In this document: one piece after another, positions 1-6,623 of the stretch | Position numbering within the stretch: position 1 is the first letter of the stretch | Layout of the letters: every line of letters starts with the position of its first letter | NCBI GenBank assembly: GCA_902797455.1 | Contig: CADBTE010000292.1 | Location: 1-9,260 of the forward strand | Direction: 5' to 3' | DNA from: an uncultured Planctomycetota bacterium | GTDB lineage: Bacteria > Planctomycetota > Planctomycetia > Pirellulales > Thermoguttaceae | DNA length: 9,260 nt | Position numbers and translations under genes: made by a program | Notes under the pieces: generated by a model | Seen by the model: only the letters and a program-made list of their open reading frames with translations | Database searches by the model: none | What the model was told of the DNA's origin: nothing

Positions 1-77
1 TCGACCATATTGAGGACCAGGTTCTGCCCCATCACCGCCAGCCCCATCAGGCCGATATCGTACTTTTTCTCACTCAT
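1..77 (-). CDS. gnd: 6-phosphogluconate dehydrogenase, N-terminal fragment (runs off left edge)
   Basis: Only the first 25 codons are in the window. The peptide begins MSEKKYDIGLMGLAVMGQNL and continues VLNMV. This is the hallmark N-terminus of decarboxylating 6-phosphogluconate dehydrogenase: a beta strand, then the GLAVMG dinucleotide-binding turn and the QNL-LNM helix. The family oxidises 6-phosphogluconate to ribulose 5-phosphate and CO2 with NADP+ (or NAD+) in the cytoplasmic pentose phosphate pathway. The ATG is at 77-75. The Shine-Dalgarno sequence is weak (a GGA about 10 bases upstream). It lies 75 bp downstream of the PF06439 gene on the same strand, so co-transcription is possible but not shown. 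The identification rests on a short but highly distinctive stretch. Cofactor choice and completeness cannot be judged here. Confidence 0.88.
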   Translation of the reverse strand, partial: MSEKKYDIGLMGLAVMGQNLVLNMV

Positions 78-152
78 GGCTTTGTCCGCGCTTTTCACTT
101 GGTTTTCGGTTATCGGATAGTTGTTGTTTTTTATATTTTGTTTTTTATCGGC
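78..152 (-). other. A-rich intergenic spacer before gnd
   Basis: This 75-bp spacer between the stop of the PF06439 gene (TAA at 155-153) and the gnd start is strikingly A-rich on the minus strand, with runs such as ATAAAAAACAA. It contains TATAAA-like hexamers that could serve as a -10 element for gnd, but I see no convincing -35. The T-runs lie on the plus strand, so this is not an intrinsic terminator for the minus-strand transcript. Confidence 0.35.
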
Positions 153-1427
153 TTACGGCAGCGTCGATTTGTTTCTTCGGTCGAGCACCTGAATCGGCCC
201 CAGCAGCAGATCGGTCGACGGGTCGTGCCCCTGAATCTGGATCGTCCCCCGCTTAAAGCGGCGCCCTTTGCGCGGGTTCTCGTCGGCGGCGCGATCGTCG
301 CTCCAGATCAGCGCCGGCACGCCGTTGACCCAGGTGCGCATCAGGTCCGCCTGCGCCATCACCGTCAGGCGGTTCCACCCCCGCGGATCGTCGATCAGAC
401 GGCGGGCGGGCGACAGACGGAAGATCGAGCCGGTATCGTTCCCGAGAAACTTCCCCCGATCCTCCTGCGGCGGGGTATTGTTCATCTGCGCCTCGTAACC
501 GTTCATCTCGCTTTGCGGGATCGTCCGGAAAAAGAGCCCCGAGTTGTTCGGCGAGGCGTTTTCCTTAAACGTCAGCGACAGGTAGAAATCGTCGAACTCC
601 TCGCTCGACTCGAGGAACCCCTTCCCGCCGCAAAGGCGCACCGCCGCGCCCGGTTCCTGAACCGGTTCGGCCGTCGTCTCTCCCCGCGCCGTCCAGCCGG
701 CGAGGGACGAATCGAGAATCGTCCGCCATCCCGGGTACATCACCAGGCGGTCGATCACCAGCGTCCCGCCGCGAACGATAATTCGCAGCGCGGTGCGGCC
801 GTTCTCTTTGATTGTCCCGCTTTCGTCGACCAATTGGCCGTCGAAGGCGATCGGCCCCCCGCCTTCCCCCTCGGCGGTAATCACCAGCGTTTTGGGCTCG
901 GATGAGTTTTCCAGCGCCGAGGCGAACCGCTTGATGTACATATTCGAATGATCGTGCACCTCGACGCTGGCGGTCGTCTCTTCCTCGGTATGGTAGGTCA
1001 ATTCTATCTTCCAGGGACGCTGCAGCAGCAGTTCGGTCGTGATCTTGATCGGCACCCGCGTGACAATGCGCGTTTGGCCGCCGCGCATCGCGATCAGCGG
1101 ACGCGGCGTCCCGACGCGCATCCGGCCGTTGAACTGCACCGGCTCGGCCCGCCAGCCGAAGAAGGTCTTGCCGTCGAGCAGCAGAAGCGCCCCGGCGGCC
1201 TGTTCCTCGGGGGTGCAGCGCGCCAGCCCCTGGAGCAAAGCCGGCTCGGTTCCGTCGACCTTCTTCTCTTCGGCGCGCGCCAAACCGCCCGCCAGCGCGC
1301 AGCCGAGCGCCAGGCAAACCCAAGCGCCAAGGGTTTTATTCATCGATTTCATCAGCGTTTTCGTCAGTGACTTCGTCAGTGATACAGTCTGTGTTTTTGT
1401 CAGCGAAACTCTTTTCGATTTTGCCAT
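153..1427 (-). CDS. Secreted PF06439 (DUF1080, 3-keto-disaccharide hydrolase-type) protein
   Basis: This is a 424-residue exported protein of the PF06439 family. The fold is concanavalin-A/lectin-like, and characterised members act on 3-keto-glycosides. Residues about 237-415 carry the family pattern: GWRTILDSSLAGW, NNSGLFFR (294-301), GYEAQMNN (310-317), WVNGV (366-370) and IQIQGHD (396-402). Residues about 81-233 (from LLLLDGKTFFGW) look like a second, degenerate beta-sandwich of the same type. The ATG at 1427-1425 was chosen over a longer frame reaching 1502 because AAGGTGG lies 4 bases upstream and a signal peptide follows. The hydrophobic core is about residues 34-50 and the likely signal peptidase I site is ARA|EE (50-54). 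The n-region is abnormally long (~33 residues) and made of SLTK-like repeats, so an internal start at M26 or M29 is an alternative. Two oxidoreductase genes lie upstream, which fits keto-sugar chemistry. Substrate is unknown. Confidence 0.88.
   Translation of the reverse strand: MAKSKRVSLTKTQTVSLTKSLTKTLMKSMNKTLGAWVCLALGCALAGGLARAEEKKVDGTEPALLQGLARCTPEEQAAGALLLLDGKTFFGWRAEPVQFNGRMRVGTPRPLIAMRGGQTRIVTRVPIKITTELLLQRPWKIELTYHTEEETTASVEVHDHSNMYIKRFASALENSSEPKTLVITAEGEGGGPIAFDGQLVDESGTIKENGRTALRIIVRGGTLVIDRLVMYPGWRTILDSSLAGWTARGETTAEPVQEPGAAVRLCGGKGFLESSEEFDDFYLSLTFKENASPNNSGLFFRTIPQSEMNGYEAQMNNTPPQEDRGKFLGNDTGSIFRLSPARRLIDDPRGWNRLTVMAQADLMRTWVNGVPALIWSDDRAADENPRKGRRFKRGTIQIQGHDPSTDLLLGPIQVLDRRNKSTLP
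1351..1410 (-). repeat. 12-bp tandem repeat inside the PF06439 signal-peptide coding region
   Basis: Five consecutive 12-base units are visible on the plus strand, starting at 1351, 1363, 1375, 1387 and 1399: atcagcgttttc, gtcagtgacttc, gtcagtgataca, gtctgtgttttt and gtcagcgaaact. Read on the minus strand they encode four-residue units related to S-L-T-K within residues about 7-27, immediately before the hydrophobic core of the signal peptide. A 12-bp period preserves the reading frame, so copy-number change would lengthen or shorten the leader without a frameshift. Confidence 0.7.
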
Positions 1428-1480
1428 TATACCACCTTGTCCGGCCCGACCGCCAGAGGAATATTTCCGTCCCCCGCGCC

Positions 1481-1531
1481 AAAAGAAAGAAGGACCGCCC
1501 ACGGCGGCATATTCCGCGCCGGTGGCGGCCC
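1481..1531 (-). terminator. Intrinsic-terminator-like hairpin between the second oxidoreductase and the PF06439 gene
   Basis: On the minus strand an 8-bp stem pairs GGGCCGCC (1531-1524) with GGCGGTCC (1499-1492), including one G-U wobble that would be an A-C mismatch on the other strand. After a 2x2 internal loop, a 5-bp inner stem (1521-1517 with 1506-1502) closes a 10-base loop. It is followed directly by TTCTTTCTTTT (1491-1481). Orientation, stem and U-rich tail all fit a Rho-independent terminator or attenuator 28 bp past the stop codon at 1559. It would fully or partly separate the PF06439 and gnd genes from the upstream genes. Confidence 0.6.
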
Positions 1532-1558
1532 TTTTCTCACTTTCGGGCGAATCGGCCG

Positions 1559-3559
1559 CTAGCCGTCGTAACGATCCAGATGGGGCGTATGGTTCTTTTT
1601 GAACGCCTCCACGCGCGCGGCGTAGGCGGCGTCGTCTTCACCTTCGGCGCGTTCGACCAGGCGCTCGGCGTAGGCGGCCTCGGGGGTCGCGTCGCTGGCC
1701 ACGTCGAACCAGGCCGGGTCGAAATTCACCGTCTCGCGCAGGTCCGAGGAGATATTCGTCGCCAGGGCGATGATGGCGTCCCAAATCGCGACCTCGCCGC
1801 GGCAGCGGGTCACCAGGGCGGGTTTCCCCTCGATTGACTCATCGACTTTCGCCGGATCGGCCTCGGGGTTCTGACGGATGCAGTACGCCCAGTGCTCGAT
1901 CTCTTCGCAGTAGCCGCGGCTCACGTCGGTGGCGTAGATCGCCTGGTAGCCGATCGCCTCCGAGAGCTTATCGCCGGCGTCGTCGATGACGATATCCGGC
2001 TCGCCCGAGGCGCTCTTGGCGACGCGGGTCTTGTCGTTCACCGCGCTGGTACGATAGAGGAGCCCCTCTTTTTCGGTCTCGATCAAGAGCGTCCCCTTCG
2101 TCCCAAAGACGGTCTCGCCGTAGCCGCCGAAACCGTTGCCGTTGATCGTGCTGTACGCCACGGTGATCTTGCGCTGAGACAGCAGCTCGTCGTTCGGGTC
2201 GTAATCTTTCGCCGGGTAATCGTACAGGGCGGAGATGTGATCGTCGACGTCGCGGTCGAGCGAATTAAAGAGCGAACGGCTCCCGCTGGCGCAGACCGAA
2301 AGCGGGAACTGCTTTTTGCCGCCGTGCGCCGCGGCGATAAAGATGCTCGCCGCGTCGAGCTGGTGGCTCCCCAGCTCGGCCATCAGGCCGCCGCCGGTGC
2401 GATTCCACAGACGCCAGCGGATCAGCTCCTCGATCGCCGGACGATCGTAGGTCTGGCCGTCGGCCTCACGGGTCTCGGAAATATAGCCGTATTCGGCCGC
2501 CGACTTGAACGGACGGCCGTAGACTTCCTTCCCCTCGATCAGGGCGTAGTCCGACAGCTGAGCGAGCTTCTGATCGATCTTCTTCTGCCACTCGGCCAGT
2601 TCTTTTTCCGCGACGGCCTTCTCGCGCGACAGACGCTTGGCCAGATCGATTTTCTCTTCGGTCTTTTCGGCGTCGGGAAGATTGGTGATCTTATCGACGG
2701 CCGCGCCGTTCTTGGCGATGAGCGCCTTGAGCCGTTCGGCCTCTTCGGTCCACTCTTTGTACTCGGCGGCGAGCTTGTCTTTGCCGATATCCTCTTTTTT
2801 GGCGCCGGGGGGCAGCGGCATCTGCCACGAGTCGGAACCGGGAAGGTTCCCGCGGTGCCACTGGGCGCGGATATAGTGCAGATCGCCCAGGGCCTTGCTG
2901 CGGATCAGCTCGGTGGCGTGATCGTACAGAATGTTGTAGTGCCGCTGGTGGCCGATCGCCAGGTGCTTGTGGTACTGCTGGCTGGCGCGGGCCATCTCTT
3001 TGCAGTTGGCGACCGAGTGCCCCATGAGCTTTTCGGTCAGGACGTGGCAGCCGTGCTTCATCGCCTCGATCGCCGCCGGGGCGTGCAGGAACAGCGGCAG
3101 GCCGATAATGACCCCCTCGATCCCGAGCTTCTCGGCGTCGGCCAGCAGGTCGCGGTAGTCGTTGTAGACCTTGCAGTTGGCCCGGGCGATCTGCTCGGTC
3201 TTCCAGCCGTACTTTTTCATCAGCCCGGGGCGGACGGCCGCGGCGGTCGCGCTGTAGCAGTCGCCGTGGAACGCGCGGTACTGGTTGTACGGGCGGATGT
3301 CGGCGATGGCGACCACCTGGACATACTTGGGGTTAAGCCCGCCGATAAGGACCGAACCCTCGTCGCCGGTCCCGAGCACGGCGATCTTCACCGGCTGATC
3401 GACGGTGCCGTAGTGGAAGTAGTACGCCCCTATCCCGTTGCCGCTCGACAGCTCGGCGGCGGCGCTCTTCTTGAGGAAATCGCGTCGGAGGGCCTTGCTC
3501 CCAAGCGCCGCGAGGAAATTCTCTTTTCCGATCTGTTTCTGTTCGGGTGTTAAGTTCAT
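1559..3559 (-). CDS. Gfo/Idh/MocA-family oxidoreductase with long helical insert and weak Tat signal
   Basis: This 666-residue protein is a long member of the Gfo/Idh/MocA family of NAD(P)-dependent sugar dehydrogenases; typical members are 330-450 residues. Visible parts are the Rossmann strand and turn VLGTGDEG (GxGxxG at 63-68), EKL at 176-178 where the family usually has EKP, GHQRHY (203-208), a charged, probably coiled-coil insert at about 258-340, and C-terminal-domain motifs GGGLMAELGSHQLD (389-402) and TINGNGFGGYGE. The tail at about 622-656 is Ala/Glu-rich with two AAYA blocks. Near the N-terminus, RRDFLKK (25-31) resembles a Tat motif, but the following segment contains Glu and Asn and is barely hydrophobic, so export is uncertain. 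The ATG at 3559 has only a weak GGA upstream. It lies 69 bp after its paralogue (5434-3629), suggesting an old tandem duplication and co-transcription. The substrate is unknown; sugar or glycoside oxidation is inferred from the family. Confidence 0.92.
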   Translation of the reverse strand: MNLTPEQKQIGKENFLAALGSKALRRDFLKKSAAAELSSGNGIGAYYFHYGTVDQPVKIAVLGTGDEGSVLIGGLNPKYVQVVAIADIRPYNQYRAFHGDCYSATAAAVRPGLMKKYGWKTEQIARANCKVYNDYRDLLADAEKLGIEGVIIGLPLFLHAPAAIEAMKHGCHVLTEKLMGHSVANCKEMARASQQYHKHLAIGHQRHYNILYDHATELIRSKALGDLHYIRAQWHRGNLPGSDSWQMPLPPGAKKEDIGKDKLAAEYKEWTEEAERLKALIAKNGAAVDKITNLPDAEKTEEKIDLAKRLSREKAVAEKELAEWQKKIDQKLAQLSDYALIEGKEVYGRPFKSAAEYGYISETREADGQTYDRPAIEELIRWRLWNRTGGGLMAELGSHQLDAASIFIAAAHGGKKQFPLSVCASGSRSLFNSLDRDVDDHISALYDYPAKDYDPNDELLSQRKITVAYSTINGNGFGGYGETVFGTKGTLLIETEKEGLLYRTSAVNDKTRVAKSASGEPDIVIDDAGDKLSEAIGYQAIYATDVSRGYCEEIEHWAYCIRQNPEADPAKVDESIEGKPALVTRCRGEVAIWDAIIALATNISSDLRETVNFDPAWFDVASDATPEAAYAERLVERAEGEDDAAYAARVEAFKKNHTPHLDRYDG

Positions 3560-3628
3560 CGTAGGTTCCGTTTATCTTCTTTATGTTTTCTGACTGTGGG
3601 AAACGCTCTTGCCGGCTCCTTATCACCG

Positions 3629-5434
3629 TTAAGAGAGCTTGTACTTATCCTGATCGATATTCGGGACACCTTTGAGCTCGGTCAGCTCGTTTTCGGGGGT
3701 CTCGTCGTTCTCGGGATCGAACCAGGATTCGCGGAACTCGACGCTCTTCCCTTGACCGGCGGCGATATTGGTGACCAGCGCGATCACCGCGTCGCCCAGG
3801 GCGATGCGCGGGTTGCAGCGCGGCTGTTTCGTCGGGTCGGTCACGTTCGGATTCTCTTTGATGCACCAGGCCCAATGCTCGATTTCTTCTTTATAGCCGC
3901 GGCTCACCGCCGGACCGTCGCCGCTGGCGGAGGCGACCGCCTTTTGCGCCGGCGCCGAGGCCTGGGTATCGAGGGCGGCGGCGCCGGCGGCCTTCTTCTC
4001 GACCTTGCTGGTCGCCGGCCCGCGCAGAAGCTCGCTCTTTTGTTCGCGCTCGAGGATGATCGTCCCCTTGGTGCCGTAGACGATTTCACCGTAGCCGCCG
4101 AAACCGTTGCCATTGATCGTGCTGTACTGAACGGTAATCGTCCGCTTGCGGCCGTCGATCGAGGCGGCGTTGTAACCCGGCGCGGGGAACTCGACCAGCG
4201 TGGTGATATGGTCGTGAACCTGACGGTCGAGGCCGAAGAGGTTCCGGTTCGCCGAAACGTGAACCCGCAGGGGGTGAACCTTCCCGCGGTCGGGCAGGGC
4301 GTTCGGATCGTCGCCGCGCAGCGCGGCGGCCCGCCGGCTGCTGGCGGCCAGGAAGATGCTCGCCGCGTCGAGCTGGTGGCTCCCCAGCTCCACCATCAGA
4401 CCGCCGCCGGTGCGCGCCCACAGACGCCAGCGGATCAGCTCCTCGGCGCTGGGACGGTCGTACTGGTACTTTGTGCCGGCGCCGAAGACCTCGCTGAGGT
4501 AGCCGTAATCGGCGACACTCTTCAGCTCGACCCCCTTGTACTTGCCGCCGGTCTCCAGAATGGCGTCGTGCAGCTCAGCCTCTTTCTGAGCGACCTTCAG
4601 CCGCCACTTCTCGATATCGAGCCCCGAGGCCTCGGCGAGGTTGGTTTTCCACTCGCGCAGCTCGTCGGCCAGCTTGCCGGCCTGCTTATCGTCGGGCTTG
4701 AGCGCCGTCGGCATCGGCATCTGCCACGAGTCGGCCCCGGGGGAGTTCCCGCGGTGCCACTGCGCGCGGATGTAGTGGATGTCGCCGATCAAGCCGCGCT
4801 CGATGTTCTCTTCGGCCTCGTGATAGAGGATGTTGTAGTGCCGCTGATGGCCGATGGCCAGGTGGCGCGAGAACTTCTTGGCCGCGCGCGCCATCTCTTT
4901 GCACTGGAGGGTCGAGTGCCCCATCAGTTTTTCGCACAGCACGTGCAGGCCGCGGCTCATCGCCTGAACCGAGGCGACGGCGTGCAGATGCAGCGGCAGC
5001 CCGATAATGACCGCCTCGATCCCGAGCTTCTCGGCGTCTTTGAGGAGGTCGCGGTAATCGGCGTAGACCGCCACATGGCGGCGGGCCTCATCTTCGGTCG
5101 CCCAGCCGTACTTTTCCATCAGGCCGCAGCGGGCCGCTAAAGCCGCGTCGCTGTAGTGGTCGCCGTGGAAGGCGCGGTACTGGTTGTACGGGCGGATATC
5201 GGCAATCGCCTTGACCTCGACATAGTCGGGATTGATCGCCCCCAGCAGAACCGACCCCTCATCGCCGACCCCGAGGATCGCGACGCGGACCGGATCGCCG
5301 TGAACCCGGGAATAGCCGAAGTAGAACGCTCCCAGCCCCGCGGCGGGAACCCCGGCGGCCAGGGCGCCGGCTAAAAGAAAGTTACGTCGGGAAACGGCGT
5401 TCCCGTTGTTTTCGGTGTTGTTTTCGTTGGTCAT
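3629..5434 (-). CDS. Tat-exported Gfo/Idh/MocA-family oxidoreductase
   Basis: This 601-residue protein is paralogous to the next gene downstream. A canonical twin-arginine signal is present: SRRNFLLAG at 15-23, then a hydrophobic Ala/Gly stretch to about residue 39. This predicts folded export with cofactor bound, possibly with membrane retention because no clear AxA site is seen. Further motifs are GVGDEG (55-60), EKL (168-170) in place of EKP, GHQRHY (195-200), a charged helical insert (~245-297, shorter than in the paralogue), GGGLMVELGSHQLD (343-356) and TINGNGFGGYGE (439-450). An Ala/Lys/Ser-rich low-complexity segment interrupts the C-terminal domain at about 467-510. The family normally oxidises or epimerises sugars with NAD(P); some Tat-exported relatives act as glycosidases or 3-keto-sugar enzymes through transient oxidation. 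The ATG at 5434 follows a weak GGGG. The gene lies 58 bp after the DoxX-like gene, as expected within one operon. Confidence 0.92.
   Translation of the reverse strand: MTNENNTENNGNAVSRRNFLLAGALAAGVPAAGLGAFYFGYSRVHGDPVRVAILGVGDEGSVLLGAINPDYVEVKAIADIRPYNQYRAFHGDHYSDAALAARCGLMEKYGWATEDEARRHVAVYADYRDLLKDAEKLGIEAVIIGLPLHLHAVASVQAMSRGLHVLCEKLMGHSTLQCKEMARAAKKFSRHLAIGHQRHYNILYHEAEENIERGLIGDIHYIRAQWHRGNSPGADSWQMPMPTALKPDDKQAGKLADELREWKTNLAEASGLDIEKWRLKVAQKEAELHDAILETGGKYKGVELKSVADYGYLSEVFGAGTKYQYDRPSAEELIRWRLWARTGGGLMVELGSHQLDAASIFLAASSRRAAALRGDDPNALPDRGKVHPLRVHVSANRNLFGLDRQVHDHITTLVEFPAPGYNAASIDGRKRTITVQYSTINGNGFGGYGEIVYGTKGTIILEREQKSELLRGPATSKVEKKAAGAAALDTQASAPAQKAVASASGDGPAVSRGYKEEIEHWAWCIKENPNVTDPTKQPRCNPRIALGDAVIALVTNIAAGQGKSVEFRESWFDPENDETPENELTELKGVPNIDQDKYKLS
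5405..5428 (-). repeat. Two 12-bp direct repeats in the Tat-signal n-region
   Basis: On the plus strand, gttgttttcggt (5405-5416) is followed directly by gttgttttcgtt (5417-5428), with 11 of 12 positions the same. On the minus strand they encode the repeated ENN units in the leader peptide MTNENNTENNGN, just before the twin-arginine motif. The period equals four codons, as in the leader of the PF06439 gene. With only two copies, chance is not excluded. Confidence 0.45.
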
Positions 5435-5492
5435 ATTGTTAACCCCGCTGGGATATTTATTCGTTGTGCTTGTCTTAAAAGTGGCCGTTTTC

Positions 5493-6617
5493 TCACTTCA
5501 CGGCTTCGGTTTCCGGGGAGATCCGCTCCGGAACGATTTCCGGGGTGAGCGGGTCTTTCCTCAGGCCGTAGGCGCGCAGCGTCCGCTTGCCGAAGAGCTT
5601 CCAGAGGAACCAATCGAAACCGGCCCAGCGTCCGGTCGGGAAGACCGCCAAAATCAGCAGCGCCAGCAGCTCGGCGGAGTCTTTGCTGAAGATCATAAAG
5701 TGGCCGACCACCTCGGGGGAGTACGGATAGACCGACGGCCACGGGAACTGCGACAAGCAGACGTTGAACATAAAACAAGCCCCCGCGATCGCCGCCAGAC
5801 GGGTGCAGAAACCGCACATCAGGCAGATGCCGATCGCCGAAAGCCCGACGGTCACCATTAAATCAAGCAGACCGAGGCGGGTCGGCTGGGCGAACTTTTT
5901 AATGAAGGGGATCTTCGTGACGATCGACGCGCCGGGGACCTTATTGGTGCCGTAGACCAGGCGGGGCATCTCGCCAAGATTCTTCTGGGCGCCGGTGAGC
6001 TCTTCCCAGAGGGCCAGACGCATGTTTTCACCCATCTTCTCGGGGACTTCCGCCATCTTGCTCCCCTCGTTTCGGAGCTTCATCTGCTGATCCCAGTCCC
6101 AGATCTTTTGGTGCTCGGCGCCGTTGGTAGAGCCAAGATGCTTTTCGTAGCGCTCGCGGCCGCCGAGGAACTCGCGGATCGCGTCGCGCTGCTCGACGGT
6201 GCAGCTGCGCAGGGAGTCGACATACTGGTTAAAGATCGCGTCGCAGCTTTTCTTTTGCTCGTCGCTGAGCTGATACCGCGCCTGGAACTTCTCGTAGAAG
6301 CGGTACCACTCCGTCTCGAAGACCGGGAGGGTCCAGCCGAACGACTGGCCTTTGACGAACTTGCCGTCTTCCATCTTGCCGCTGACGACCTCGGCCATCT
6401 GAAGGCGCTGCGAACCGTCGAGGTCGGGAAGGAACATGTAGTAGAACCCCTTGGTCGGTCCCTTCGCCATTCCGAGGAACCCCTTGGAGCTGAAGCCGTT
6501 TTCCGGCTGCATCTTCCAGATCCCCTCAAACAGAAAATGCCAGCCGATCGCCACACGCGTCAGTACCAGCAGTACGATGACCACTAAGGTCCATGTTCCG
6601 ACTCTTTTACCGTTCAA
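5493..6617 (-). CDS. DoxX-like membrane protein with large extracytoplasmic insert
   Basis: This 374-residue protein has the DoxX four-helix layout. TM1 is at about 8-32 with RVAIGWHFLFEGIWK, matching the family's R-x-x-x-G-W-x-F-x-x-x-G-x-x-K signature. TM2 is at ~248-268, TM3 at ~272-290 after GFCTRLAA (the family's G-x-x-TRLAA), and TM4 at ~312-333 ending in GRWAGFDWFL. Between TM1 and TM2 sits a soluble, largely helical insert of about 200 residues (36-240), absent from ordinary ~130-170 residue DoxX proteins and probably periplasmic. TM2-TM3 carry cysteines at 265, 268, 271, 281 and 287. DoxX relatives include a thiosulfate:quinone oxidoreductase subunit, so membrane redox work is plausible but unproven. 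The start is TTG at 6617-6615, because AGGAGG lies 6 bases upstream and TM1 begins at once. It is the first gene of the cluster. The family call is good; function is uncertain. Confidence 0.82.
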   Translation of the reverse strand: MNGKRVGTWTLVVIVLLVLTRVAIGWHFLFEGIWKMQPENGFSSKGFLGMAKGPTKGFYYMFLPDLDGSQRLQMAEVVSGKMEDGKFVKGQSFGWTLPVFETEWYRFYEKFQARYQLSDEQKKSCDAIFNQYVDSLRSCTVEQRDAIREFLGGRERYEKHLGSTNGAEHQKIWDWDQQMKLRNEGSKMAEVPEKMGENMRLALWEELTGAQKNLGEMPRLVYGTNKVPGASIVTKIPFIKKFAQPTRLGLLDLMVTVGLSAIGICLMCGFCTRLAAIAGACFMFNVCLSQFPWPSVYPYSPEVVGHFMIFSKDSAELLALLILAVFPTGRWAGFDWFLWKLFGKRTLRAYGLRKDPLTPEIVPERISPETEAVK

Positions 6618-6623
6618 AAGAGG

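Noticed and set aside
1426..1431. TATAAT on the minus strand overlapping the PF06439 start codon as a -10 box
   Set aside because: Transcription would then begin inside the leader. The -35 position reads GGCGGT, far from consensus. It probably arises from the ribosome-site spacing (GGTATAATG).
1428..1502. Longer N-terminus for the PF06439 protein, starting at 1502
   Set aside because: The extension would overlap the terminator-like hairpin and push the signal peptide inward. The ATG at 1427 has a good AAGGTGG site.
1892..3553. Long plus-strand open frame (553 codons) opposite the second oxidoreductase
   Set aside because: Its peptide is Val/Arg/Gly/Leu-rich with no recognisable motif, and it lies antisense to a clear Gfo/Idh/MocA gene. 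Long antisense frames are expected in GC-rich genes with strong third-position bias.
3596..5140. Long plus-strand open frame (514 codons) opposite the first oxidoreductase
   Set aside because: It has the same composition as the frame opposite the paralogue and even repeats its pattern because the two genes are homologous. No ribosome site or family motif is seen.
1526..5498. Shared GTGAGAAAA string near the stops at 1559 and 5493 and in the first codons of gnd
   Set aside because: A 9-11 base match is expected by chance at this window size. In two cases it overlaps ordinary coding or stop codons, and no wider similarity surrounds it.
5481..5498. Small hairpin (AAGTG/CACTT) at the end of the DoxX gene as a terminator
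   Set aside because: The stem is only 5 bp and AT-rich, with a short T-run, and the next gene follows 58 bp on. Too weak to call.
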